64,000 nt of DNA from Daldinia sp. FL1419 (lineage: Eukaryota; Ascomycota; Sordariomycetes; Xylariales; Hypoxylaceae): NCBI GenBank assembly GCA_025201765.1, contig MU623353.1:124001-188000 (forward strand). The letters run 5' to 3'. The translations under genes and the position numbers were made by a program. Position 1 is the first letter of the stretch; each line of letters starts with the position of its first letter. The notes below the pieces were generated by a model. The model was not told where the DNA came from and ran no database searches. It saw nothing but the letters and a program-made list of their open reading frames with translations. Below are positions 23,370 through 34,902 of the stretch, piece after piece.

Positions 23370-24657
23370 CGTTAATCGCTGCTTATGGTAGATCGAATGA
23401 TATAGATTTGAGTATACTGTTGTGTGATCTCCTTTCTCCTTGGGACTTGGAGGGTGACAATCTTGGGTGCCAATGATCCTAAAGCAATTCTCAAATTTGT
23501 TAATTGGTACCGTGCATATAGACAGCCCAAGAAACGAATGCGAGCCTTTTTGCCGTATTTATTATACTTATTACCGCATTACCGCATTTTCCAAGCCTCT
23601 TCTTATTTCCTAAGAGTACCTAGCCAATCTCACTTGCGAGAGTATTAAATTTTCATACTCATTACGCTGGTCTGATGATACGCATCACATAGGTATTTCA
23701 TCCCGAGGGCGCAGGTAAAAAGTACCGAGCTATCCCCATCTATATCCGGTCCTGTGCGCCGATCGTATTGCCTCCCCTTGCCTGGACCGCCTAACCCCAT
23801 CGAAAACGATGAATAGCCTTTCCTTAGTATTCTAAACACCCTTCTTCTGGGCAAAATTTCCCTTTAGGGATAAGAATCAGAGACATCTGCAAAAATAACA
23901 GGATGGCGTGCCGCGAAGTACCGGCTCAGCTAGTTTATACTTGAATTGTAAGGTAGCATAAGGGGGTCCCATCCTGACTAAGGATATCGGGGTCTGATCT
24001 GGCGGGATTGATGTAGCCGTTCCATTTTTATCTCCAGCCTTACCAAGCAACCGGCAAAGAGCTGCATGAAGTTGCGGGTTTCTATAGTGCTGGGGCTGGA
24101 GGGCAGCTTGGCACCCTACGACAGGTAGAGTCTATCCTAGCCCCGTAGTAAGCCCGTGTGATGGTTTCCAACGGCCAATAGACATGAGGGTTTACTGGGT
24201 TAGTTTACTCATACTTAATACCCAATAATACTCGAGCCACACAAGGACTTCTCCCTAAAGCAAGCGGGTAATACATAGTCGCGTCCATCTACCGATATTA
24301 CAGACAGAGTTAATGCCTTACGTAAGTCTATATGTACAATGGCTACCGAAATCAGTGAATCGATGAAGAAAGTGGCAGATAGCGGATATTTCTGTCCGGC
24401 TTTCATGTGGACAAGTAGTCTATTATGTCTTAGCCTACCGGTCTACTTATCTTCGGTTGCTCCCGCCCTTCCCCATTTGCTAATCTAGAATTATAGGTTA
24501 TAGCTCAGTTAATAATACAACGATAATAATACAACGATGATATTACGATAAATTGGTCAGAGAGTGCGTCTCGATGTGACAGGTGTATACGCCATACTGT
24601 ATATTCTCCAAAAGAAGCCTCACACCCCCGCAAATATAGCTCTTTTGACAACTATAT
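23370..24657. other. AT-rich intergenic region, no supported gene
   Basis: Promoter side of the Zn2Cys6 gene. No family signature in any frame. Confidence 0.4.
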
Positions 24658-25471
24658 TTAACAGCTTCCAGAAGGAATTAATGGAGAAATAGAATCAGCT
24701 TTGGCGGCCGCGGAAATGTTGACTTGCACATGAGAGTTCAGCTGGCTAGGATTAGAGACATTGGGAATAGTAAAGGAGTCTTCGATGGAACAGTCTATGG
24801 GTAGATGATATGGTTACTGGCTAAAGCCTACGTCAAGACTAGGCACCAAGGTTACGTTAGTATCCAATAATTGGAAAGAATTGAATTTAAATGTGGATTA
24901 TCTGCAGATACTTCTCTCTCGTAGATACAGTACATACTTACAGAAGAAGCTTGTATGGATACCATCACGGGCCGATATAGAACATCGCTAGTACCCAGAT
25001 TAGCGACCCCTGGACGAATCTCCCTTGCACACCCCCACGTAGACTAACTGTACATATGTATGGAACCGGGGCGAGAAAATCTCGTATATGGGTCGGCTAA
25101 TCCAATGTTCGCATAGAAAAAGTTCAAGCTCTTGGAATATCGATCACGATGTTGATAGCCTGATGGATATACCTAGGTAGGCAACGTAGTGTTAAGATGG
25201 ACCGAAAGACGAGGGGAAAATAAAAATTAAGTACGTAGTAGAAATCTTGCTATCAATTAATAAGAGTTTTAGTTATCATGTAAAATGATAGCGGAAATGC
25301 AGATAACTTACAAGCTGGGTTCCAAACGTTCTCTGCGTTATACTGTAGAGAACTGCGCCAAGACTTAGGGGGGTTTTTACTAAGCATCCATAATAGTCGT
25401 CTATTTTTAGACAAAGCTATTTCATTAATAGCATGGATAACATTACCTAGTAGCAAGATCATGCAAAGCAT
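24658..25471 (-). pseudogene. Possible decayed gene, unidentified product
   Basis: Low-confidence call. Reading the minus strand, an open frame from 25471 (MLCMILLLGNVIHAINEIA...) runs to a good GTAAGT donor at about 25308. After a stop-rich stretch, a coding-like run follows around 25040-24950 and ends at another GTAAGTATG donor. An intron with a perfect TACTAAC branch site comes next. A last exon then reads LDVGFSQ, one TAA, then about 51 codons (PYHLPIDCSIEDSFTIPN...) to a natural stop at 24658. The in-frame TAA and an in-frame TGA in the middle exon are each one C-to-T change from CAA and CGA. I cannot name the family and the exons may not belong together. Confidence 0.25.
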
Positions 25472-25952
25472 ACCATCATCTCATCCACAACTACTGCAGG
25501 TTTTTACCCACCGAACCCATATACCCATATACCCACAGACCCGCAAACCTGCATACCCACGTAATACCTTTATAATGAAGGATAGTGTAAGAAAATGCTA
25601 CCGCATGAAGCAAATAAGCTTACAACATCAGACGTGGCGCCTTGATTTTCTACAAGATTTTAACTTTATTAGGTTTTCTCCACGCTCGAGACTTATTATT
25701 ACTATTTAAGGTAATTTCTAAACAACACTCATTATTAGTCAACTCGGCGCGACGCTATTGCGATATATACTTTTAGAGTGGTGTCTACACTGTAATTGCC
25801 TACCTACCCATTTGAACCCAATTCTAACCTGACCTGTTTATCTAATGCATAACTATAACCAACTAATATTAAGATTTCAAGAGTTCTAAGCTCGTTACCA
25901 TAGCATCCCTCGTCGCAATACCCCGTTTATTTTTGTTGTTGAAAAAGATTGT

Positions 25953-28046
25953 CTACTGCGCCTGGTGAGCAGCTTGCCCCTGAGAAACCTCTTCGGGACT
26001 AGGTGATGCTCGCGGCCGATGAGATGAATCGCTGGATGTTCGCTTGTCTTCGCCTGATTGAACGGAATGTTGTGGTACTTCCGCCGTTTCGTCTTTCGCA
26101 GTGGACTTTTGTTGTCCCTCCCTGGTAGAGATCGAATCGTTCTGCTCTGGCTCAGAGGGTTTCGCTCCTTCTGGGGCATTCGGACCAGTCTTCTTGATAT
26201 TTCTCCATTCCATGAACAGAGCCGCCACCAAAGCAAAGAGTGCCACGCCCATACCGCAAAGGAATATCCTGGTGATCGCTTGATTGTAAAGTTCCTTTAT
26301 GTTAGACCGGTACTCGGGCGGAACCTTATTGACGAGGTCGGTGGCACCTTGGTTGGTGACATCCTTAGGATCAAGGCCGGGAACCTCTGACACATGTCCG
26401 ACGATATAACTGCTTAAAAGGTTCTGTCCAACAGACACGAATATGGCTCCACCTAGTTGTTGACAGAAAAACATTAGAGCGATACCAGTGGGAATATCAG
26501 GCTTGGGAAGCACGGCTTGTGCGGAAAGACCAGCCGTCTGCATCCCTAAGCCTAATCCGAAGCCGAGAATGATCTGGAATCCGATCCAGTGGGGCGAGTT
26601 TTCCCCAACTCTGAAGGTGCTCATCAAGCCCTGTCCCACAGACATAACCATCGGACAGACTAACATCGATGGAACATAGTATCCAACTTTCTGCGTAAAT
26701 ATACCGGACATGATACTGGCCACGACAAGACTTAGAACGAGAGGTATCGTGTCGATACCAGATTGCACGGCACTAACGCCTTGAACAGTTTGGACTATAG
26801 CTTAATGTAAGCATGCGGTGCTATCGGAGAATCCGGACGTAGGAAAACGGGGGAGCGAATTCGATCAGGGGAGATAACTTACACCACAACGGCAAATAGT
26901 AAATACTCATCATCATGGATGCGGCGACAGAGAACATAAAGATAGCTGCTGCTGCGATACTGCGTTGGCCGATTACTCTAACAGGTATGGTCGCAGTATT
27001 CGGCATCAACACCTGAACTGAAATGAAGGCGAGTAATAGGACGCCGAAAAGAACCAGCAGGAGGATGATGCGCCAGCTGCTCCATTCGTACGTTGACCCA
27101 CCCCATTGGAGTGCGAGCAAAAGACAGACAATACTTGGAACAAAGAACAACGTCCCTAGAGGGTCTAACCGAGTGAAATGCTCCCAAAGTTTTGCTGGCT
27201 CTGGTGGTCTTGTCGGAAGCTTCACAGCTAGAAGACATAACACTGCAACACCACCAATAGGAAGATTGATATAAAAGCACCATCTATAACACTGTTAGCT
27301 GACGTCATCGTTCTCGAATTTTGCTTTTTTCTTTTATGTTTTTAAGGAAACCAAATAAATAAATATATACCTCCAAGTAACGCGGTCGGTGAAAGCACCG
27401 CCTATAAGAGGGCCCATAACAGAACTAATTCCGAAGATAGTACCGAAGATTCCTTGAAACATCGGTCGTTTTCGAAGAGGAACTAATGGCAGCATGATGA
27501 CTGAGGTACCAGTAAAGATACCTGCTGCCCCAAAGCCGGCAATGGCGCGGCCGAGGATGAAGGCTATCGAATTTGGAGCTGCGCCGCATATGACGGAACC
27601 TATCTCGAAAATAATTACGACAAATAAGAAGACCCTGGTCGACTAACTGTCAGCCATGTCAAGCAGGGATTTGGGAAGGGCTTATAGACTTGCGTTCTGA
27701 TATCATAGAACCTGTAGACTCTACCGAATACCAACTGGGACGCGGCTGTTGTTAATTGATACGCTGAACCATACCAACCGATATCTCCTAGACTATTGAA
27801 CTCTTGCGTTATCCGGGGGATCGCTGTACCTATGATGGTCCGATCGAGAGCAACTAAGAACATAGTAACGTATATGCTAATCATTACAGACCAAAACTTG
27901 AAAGTCTTTGGCTTGAAGTTATCCTCAGCATCATCAACGAGTTCGCGGCGCGCCGGCTTGGCATCAGCTACCTTCTCTACATCGCTAGGCATGGCTACCG
28001 TCGAAGGCCCATCCGCCTCGGATGTCTTCCGCGACAGTCCGGCCAT
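25953..28046 (-). CDS. MFS multidrug/toxin efflux transporter (DHA2-like, 14 TM type)
   Basis: Plasma-membrane proton-antiport exporter. Exons 28046-27690, 27642-27371, 27283-26883 and 26794-25953 give 623 aa. A cytosolic N-terminus of about 50 residues precedes TM1 with the signature VALDRTIIGTAIP. GWYGSAYQLTTAASQL is the TM2 block, RAIAGFGAAGIFTGT is motif C-like/loop 2-3, and VMGPLIGGAFTDRVTWRWCFYINLPIGG is the classic DHA2 block, rebuilt across intron 2. LPLWFQTVQGVSAVQSGID is rebuilt across intron 3. The acidic/polar C-tail is about 80 residues. Intron 1 (27689-27643, 47 nt) is the weakest junction: it leaves a few extra residues (TQSTR) before VFLFVVIIFEIGS. Such pumps often accompany secondary-metabolite genes. 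Two Zn2Cys6 genes flank it. Confidence 0.9.
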
Positions 28047-29489
28047 GAAGTTCCGGGGTGGGATACTATAGATGCAAGATAGGATCAAGGACGATAAGTA
28101 AGAGGTGATATGAGAAAGAACAAAGGCCGAAAGCCAAGCTGGGAGGATCCAAGTAAACCGTCTCCCCCAGTTTCTTTAAGTGGCGTAAGAACACAAAGTT
28201 TAGTAAACCTTGAAACTAGGGATGAATGGGTAGGTATGTATATATATGGGTGGGAGGTATGCTTTTAGTATTAGATACATGGAAAAACAAGCCCTTTTTT
28301 TACAAAAATCAAGCCTCTTATTTTGCATAACATGAGACATACAAGATATGTGGTTTACGCGTTGAAATACATGAAAACTCGCCTAACCGTAGATTTTTCC
28401 TCCCTACGAAGGCATTGTCCGGTTTTTTTTGTTTTGTTTTTTGTCATGCCCATGCCGGGGCTTTGGGGACCACCGAGATGGGACTCAGTTCGGGAGCGAT
28501 TCGACGCATATATAACCGACGGTTTAAATCACTGGAGAAATAAACATTTAAAACCGAGTAACACGTGATACAGGAAATATATGCTTTTCGGGTGGAACTT
28601 TTGGCAAGATAAGCACCGAGTGCGATTTGTCCGGAGCGGGTCGGTGTCACATACTAAAGTAGGTAACTTCCTAGCATAAGCCTATGGCCTTCGAGGCTCA
28701 TATGGCTTTGTGGCACACAATTTCAAGCTAAATTTACATTAAGCATATATCATGTATAATAATGTCATAATTACAATATGTCGTAGTTAATAATGTATGT
28801 AAAGTTTATACAATACCTAAGTTAGATGTACGCTACGTCCGATATGTAAGCCTTAAGGTACCTACTTAATGTATACGTGCGTACGTTAGTAGGTACCGAC
28901 CAAAATGCGTTGCATAATTCAGGGACAGGTTATTAACATTCTCGGTCCCGAAAATTGATATTTCAACGCCGAATGCTAGCAACGCTAAAAAAACGAGAAT
29001 TGCAATTGCGGACCACAACCCGATAGACCGGTCGTCATATCCTATCACGGTCCTATCATATGTTATCAAAAACGGTTTAACAGGTCGGATTGCTAATTCG
29101 ATCAGCTTCATCGGTGATCGGTGTTTAGCAACTACGAGCAATACCGGCCGTACTAATTTCGAAACTACACCGTCATGGTTCAATTGTAAGCTGAACCCTG
29201 TCAACGGCGCTGTCCACCGCCTACCGCCGTTGATTTGGGGATTTGGAGGGGTTAAGTGGCGGATTTTATGATAAGTGAGTGGATGAATGAGAATGGATGG
29301 ATTTTGGGGGTTTTTTTATTCGCTTCCCCTAAATCGATCTCCCCCTTGTGCATTCCACCACATGACGCCTCTTATACATCTATGCAGCCGTACAGCCGTA
29401 CTTGGTATCATCATTACCGCCCCTGGAGTTATCGTGTAAGGCGTTCACTATATTCCCCTCTCTAACACACAAGAAAGGAAGGAAGAAAG

Positions 29490-29505
29490 AAAAAAAAAAA
29501 AAAAA
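29490..29505. repeat. Poly(A) tract
   Basis: Sixteen consecutive A, read directly, within a purine-rich strand segment from 29471 to 29519. Confidence 0.85.
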
Positions 29506-30444
29506 GAGAGGGAGAAAAGAATCCCCCAGAATAGGTAACCCCAGAAATATCTGCGCTGAATCGTCTTTGAAATCCTTACGATCTATCTTGGTCCACCTAC
29601 GCAAACACATACCTAAGCCACTGTATCCGTAACATACCTGTAATAGTTGAACTCTGGGTCAAAATGGGCCAATTACCTCAAAATACCTAGGTTAGGCGAA
29701 TGAATCTTCAAATCCCCCTTATCTGCAAGATTAAACCAGTTTAGTTAAACGGTTCCTAACGGTCCTTGTGGTCCCTTGGTGTTCCGAGCCTACGGTTCTT
29801 ATATATCCTATTTTATCTGCACAATAATCACAATTTGATACACAATACACAATACACGATACACAATTCCCATAGCATCCTAACCCATCCTAATCATCCT
29901 GGTTTCCCGCCTCTTACATCGTAAGGTCACAGTTAAAGTCCTACTGTAACAAAAATACGCACACATCTTTCCTCTTTGATTTGACCTGCATATTCCTCCC
30001 CCCCCCTCCTTTCTTCTACTTGGCTACTTGAGAGAAAGTGAGAAAGTCTAGATGGGGTTTGAATGGGTTTGGCTTGGTTTGGTCCGCCCTCCTCTCTCAT
30101 CTCTAACCCCCCCGTCTCATCTATTAATTTCCAGAAGCGAACACAGCAGCAGCTAAAGACCCTGCACGAGCCCGCTCGATAGATCTCCAGTCGTCTCTTT
30201 CTCTTTATTGCCCGTGCCCCTCTCGGTCCCGAAATTCCCGCATCACCACCATCGTTTTCGCGCCTGCTTGCCAATCAATGCTCGCGCCTGGCTTCGAGGC
30301 TTTTCGTCCCATGTGGAACAGAGTCACTTTTTGGTTACCTAGTTAAGTCTTAGTCGAGCTTTCTTAACCGTTAGCCCACCGGCAAGTATCTGCACGCCCA
30401 CTGCTAGCGGTGTAAGAACCCGTCTCTCTCGGGACCGACTAAAG

Positions 30445-30461
30445 AAAAAAAAAAAAAAAAA
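30445..30461 (+). promoter_or_regulatory. A17 tract immediately upstream of a start codon
   Basis: Seventeen A end nine bases before the ATG at 30470, presumably in the mRNA leader of the Zn2Cys6 gene. In yeast, poly(A) leaders can influence translation initiation; an effect here is inference. Confidence 0.5.
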
Positions 30462-30469
30462 CCGTCACC

Positions 30470-32977
30470 ATGCCCCCGACCCCAGAATCCCAACATGGTG
30501 ATGGTTCGGCGAGCAATGAGCCCACGCCGCCTGCGGGCTCTTCGGTTAACTATACGCCCCCAAATCCAGACGCTTCCATGGTAAAGGTTACAAGAGGGCA
30601 TAGCTGTGTGTTATGCCAACAGCGCAAGGTACGCTGCGACAAGAGCAAACCTTGCTCCAATTGCTTGAAGGCCAATGTCGAATGCCGCGTTGTGCCACCT
30701 CAACCGCCTAGACGCCGCAAGAAGCGCGTTCCCGAGCGAGACTTGGTTGAACGCCTACGGAGATATGAAGCACTCTTGGCCCAGAACGGTATCGAATTTG
30801 ATTCGCTGGGACCGGATGTCAAGATTGTGGACCCCGGCTCCGTCGAGGACGGTGATGAGTTAGAGCCCGAGTTTATAAGGCAGAGGAGTAAGGAGTCTCC
30901 AGCCGGTGTGGACCCTGACTTGATCTCGTCACCCGGAGAGGCAGCCCATGTTCCCAGGTAAGCCCGACTAACCCCCAGATCGGCGGGGAACGTTTCATCC
31001 GGTACCTCGACTAACCACTTACCTCACTAGGACGTTCAAATGGTTTCCTTTCCAGAGGGAGGCTAGTAGTTTTCTCTCTTCCCTGATTCGTCGACTCGTA
31101 CTAATATTGACTTCAGTTTCGAGCGACGGACGAAGCTCTTAGAGACTCATCCGACGAAGAGGATGTTGGCTCATCCATCAATCAAGCATACGACAAGATG
31201 TTTGATAGTCCTGATGGCTTCCCTTTTGTAATCGGCGGCCAGTTTCAAAGTGTTACCTCGGAGCATCCATCCGCCATTCATATATTTCAGTTATGGCAGA
31301 TATACCTAAATAATGTTAACCCCCTTCTTAAACTTACGCATACACCGACGCTGCAAGTGCGGATTATCGAAGCTGGAGCCAACCTCGATAAGGTGTCCAA
31401 GTCTCTCGAGGCGTTAATGTTCTCGATCTACCTAATGGCTATTACGAGTATAGACGACGTGGAATGTCAAGACACGTTTAACGAATCTAGATTCAACTTG
31501 CTCAACAAGTATTATTATGCTACACAGCAAGCCCTTTTAAACGCAGGCTTTATGCGGAACCCGGATTTGACCTTGCTGCAAGCCTACCTTTTATACCTTG
31601 TAAGATGAAAACTACCTCGTCCGTTTAAGGTCCAGGTCTGACGTGTATCAGATGGGTATTCGACAATATTCGGACCCCCGATCGTTGTTCTGCCTGACTG
31701 GGATTGGCGTCCGGCTCGCCCAGAGGATGGGTTTGCATCGCGACGGTGCCCAATTTAATCTATCACCATTTGAAGTAGAGGAGAGGAGACGGTTATGGTG
31801 GAACCTTGCCGGGTTTGACCGGCGAATAGGAGAGCTATGCGGCTCCATCATCACTGCGATATCCAACGGGGGGAACTGCAAGTTGCCGCTCAATATCGAC
31901 GACGCCAATTTACACCTGAACGCCAAGGACCCTCCTCCCCCGTATACCGGTGCGACCGAAATGATGTTCTCTCTTTCGCGTCTCGAGTTTGCCAAGGCAC
32001 CAGGAAATGACAAAATGAGAGGCCAATCTTCGGAAACGAATCCCCAAGCGGTCGCGAGCGTTGCCGATCATCGGTTGTCGAGTTACCTTGAACGCTTTTC
32101 TTCCCACATGGAAGATACTTACCTCAAATACTGCGACCCTAAAGTCCCACTTCATTACATGACCCTTCTCATGACGCGAGCGAATATCTGCAAGCTAAAG
32201 ATAATATCCGGCTTCTTCCGTGTCGCGCTCACGGCGCCTGCTCCCTTGCCGACAGCTGAGAGGGAAGATCTCTTCATCGAGGCCATAAAAATGGTCGAGT
32301 ATGACACAATGATGCAAGCGAAAGAAAGTTTACGGGGCTTCTTATGGTATACCAACATGCATTTCCCATTCCCGGCTTATATATGTCTGCTTACCGAACT
32401 CCGCCATCGTACGACGGGTGATTTATGTGAGCGTGCGTGGGAAACCATCTGCGAGCACGCTGACCGGAGGAAGATGACATCTCACATGCGTAGCCCCATG
32501 CATTTATCGTTTAGCCCTCTCTTCGTAAAGGCATGGGACGCGCGCGAGGCTGCTGAAGCCGCTCTCGGACGTACCTTAGCGCCACCCCGCCTCATCACTC
32601 ACATGAGGCAAATCGCAGCTCGACTACCGAAGACTATCAAGAAGAAATCTCCGATGCCAACGCCTTCACCCAAAATCCCTGTCATAAGCGGTGCTTACGT
32701 TGCAACGGCGCCTACGCCACCAGAACAACCGAACGTACCAAGTACCATGCCCATATACCAAGAAAGCGACATATTCGGGGGTGGCATGCCGCAGATAGAC
32801 ATGAACCGGCAATTCGCGACCGCGTTCCCGGAGGTGAATTTTGGTGGCGAGATGGACTGGAACTTTTTAATGCAGGAATACGGCGGATTTATCGCCCACC
32901 CACCCCAGATGACCGCCTTCGCAAACCAGACACCGATGCAGGATCCTAATCAACACCAAACTGCTACATGGCAGTAA
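30470..32977 (+). CDS. Zn2Cys6 fungal-specific transcription factor
   Basis: Exons 30470-30957, 31031-31061, 31117-31599 and 31652-32977 give 775 aa. The zinc cluster is at residues 46-72: C46VLC49, C56, C62SNC65, C72, with spacing x2-x6-x5-x2-x6. A basic linker PPRRRKKR and a short heptad-like segment (LVERLRRYEALLAQNGIEF) follow, as in dimerising members. The fungal_trans domain runs from about residue 240 to 560, with FQLWQIYLNNVNPLLKLTHT, GIGVRLAQRMGLHRDGAQF and FEVEERRRLWW as its hallmarks. Intron 2 has a good CTAAT branch and CAG acceptor, but the only donor that keeps frame is GC (31062). The alternative GT donors at 31066 and 31069 shift frame unless a different acceptor is used. Targets are unknown; it is divergent from the MFS pump. 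Confidence 0.88.
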
Positions 32978-34070
32978 ATTACATACATATATGTATATGC
33001 ATATCTGCACATTTTTTCCACTACCGGTTATATATGAATCTGGACATATAATGGATGAACGATATACGGCTTAAAACGGCACAGGGCACATACTTAGGTT
33101 AGGTACTCAACTATCTCGACATGTATATAAGAGGGTTGTATATGGAATATCGGGACTCGACGGATATATTAGTGAGGGCTTTCATGTATTATATATATAG
33201 GTATATATATATTATATTATTATGCGCGTGCTAATACAAGCGCGCGCGGTTAGCACTATGTGATGAACGAGCTTACACTGCTTTGTAGGAATTTTAAATA
33301 TGAGTTGATAGTAAATGAGCGAGTGAGTAAACTTATAAGTAGAATAAGATCGACTCTATTATACCTAGTAGACAAACCTGGCTAGGTCTCGTATAGCGAG
33401 ACACATGATACTCGGGTTACAAGAGGAATTGGCTGACTAACCGCTCTTTATTAGTGGAGTAATTATTACTAAGATGAGCCCCTATTAAGGTGCAACCCCC
33501 TTTCCACCAGTAGGTCCTGTAGTCTTTGCCTATATCGTACTTTCAGGAGGTCAAAAGGGTAGACGGGCTATAAATATGGATCTCTCGTTTCGGATATGAG
33601 GCTGTATTAGTTGACCCTATAAATAAGAAAAGTTGAACTTAGGGGTACCTAAAGGAGAGTCTTGTTTTTGGTGTGATGCTAAGTCTACAGGTTAAAACTA
33701 CGTCGTAGCTTTATACGCTCCGTATCTATGCCTGTCCTAGGTATAGGTCTCGCCCGCACGGCATTAGGACAGACTTCCTAATAGCTCTTCAAGCGTGCTT
33801 GTAATACGTAGAGTTTGGTGTAACTGTTGAAAAGAGGCCACAGTTACCAATATGCATGCCACAAGTCACGGGATATACAGTGTCTCATCTTATGTTGCCA
33901 CAAGGCAGACCAGGAAACGAGATGTTGAAATAGGACGCATGTATGAGGTAAGTTACTTGTATTATCAAGTCTATCTTAGAGAATAGATGGGCATATCTAC
34001 GATATATAAAGGTCACGGATGTGGGGCGTATAATATCCCTGTATACCAGCCACACACATTCCAACAAAGG
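32978..34070. other. AT-rich intergenic region
   Basis: Contains TA-rich tracts (33190-33222) and a small inverted repeat (GTGCTAA 33228-33234 with TTAGCAC 33250-33256) that may lie at the 3' end of the Zn2Cys6 transcript. No gene recognised. Confidence 0.4.
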
Positions 34071-34902
34071 CCCAGGGGTTTAACCAAGCTTTTGGAGTTC
34101 TTGATGCCCTTAAATACTCGGTTATATCAACAGTTTATTTATAATAGTGTCACAGAGAGAATGTCGTTATATCAAGAACAGGTCGAGAAACTCATACGGC
34201 GTTCGAATTTACAAAAGATATTATCTATGGGCCAAAGCTTTCTTCCTTAGTATACTCGAAAGCGTGTATCGAAGAGCGGCTACGTCTTAATCCGGCGGTA
34301 CCCGGCGATCTTCCCCGTGAGGTACTCCTGGGGAGGCTCGAAATCCAGGGGGAGTATTACCCTCCAGGAGTTAATTTAGGCACTGTCAGGGCTCTAGCCC
34401 GTGTTACGTATAGAACAAAGAACTTGTTCTATATGTAGCTGCCCTTAGCCATAGTTGTAGATAGGTTCCTCGCGGAACAACGAAGTTGTTTCCTTGCCTC
34501 TTGGTCCGCCTCGTGACAGGCACGGCCATTTGGCCACTTTCCCATAGCCAAGAGGTTTATGGTGACCCCAAGGTGTTTCGACCTGAACGCTGGATCGTAG
34601 ACGAGGCGATGGGAGTGACAGAGGAGGATGTAATCAGTGTACGCTCTGCAAGCAACCCCTTTGCTGGTGGACCTGGTAGGTGTCTTGGACAAAACTTCGC
34701 TATGATGGAAACGATGATTATCATTGCTAGAACGTTGCATAAGTTAGATGTTAGGAGGGAACCGGGGTCTTCCTTAGGGGAGGAGCCCCTGAATACGGGT
34801 GGGGTGCTCGGAGCAAGAAGCTATTCCAACTATTTGATGCATATATATCAATACGTCATGGGCCAAAAGTACAATTTAAAAAGAGACAGTAATAAAAAAT
34901 AG
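34071..34902 (+). pseudogene. Broken cytochrome P450
   Basis: Fragments of a microsomal-type fungal P450 in the right order but in different frames. (1) 34071 to about 34200: PRGLTKLLEFLMPLNTRLYQ and NSVTERMSLYQEQVEKLI, resembling the region before the I helix. (2) About 34214-34400: YGPKLSSLVYSKACIEERLR (K-helix ExxR region), PGDLPREVLL, EYYPPGVNLGT. (3) About 34540-34902: VYGDPKVFRPERW and the haem-ligand loop NPFAGGPGRCLGQNFAMMET, with Cys in FxGGPGRCLG, then a C-terminal tail. The N-terminal third, the I-helix region with its AGTDT-like motif, and the stretch before FRPERW are missing or replaced. Stops lie between parts 2 and 3, and no intron solution I tried restores the frame. A 10-bp perfect hairpin sits at the break. 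Non-functional as it stands. Confidence 0.8.
34409..34433. repeat. Perfect 10-bp inverted repeat with 5-nt loop
   Basis: tatagaacaa, loop agaac, ttgttctata. Located exactly where P450 homology ceases inside the pseudogene. Confidence 0.85.

Larger units (their letters stand above)
28047..30469. other. Divergent promoter/intergenic region, no supported gene
   Basis: Between the MFS and second Zn2Cys6 genes, both transcribed outward, so both could be controlled from here. Contains an A16 run at 29490-29505 and a C/T-rich leader before 30470. A 112-codon minus-strand frame at 28866-29204 has one hydrophobic stretch but nothing recognisable. Confidence 0.45.

Noticed and set aside
28866..29204. 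112-codon minus-strand frame with one hydrophobic segment
   Set aside because: Starts at a non-ATG codon, with no family signature and AT-rich random-looking flanks. Kept only as a mention.
33228..33256. Inverted repeat GTGCTAA...TTAGCAC
   Set aside because: Seven-base arms in AT-rich DNA are expected by chance. No link to a feature beyond lying downstream of a gene.
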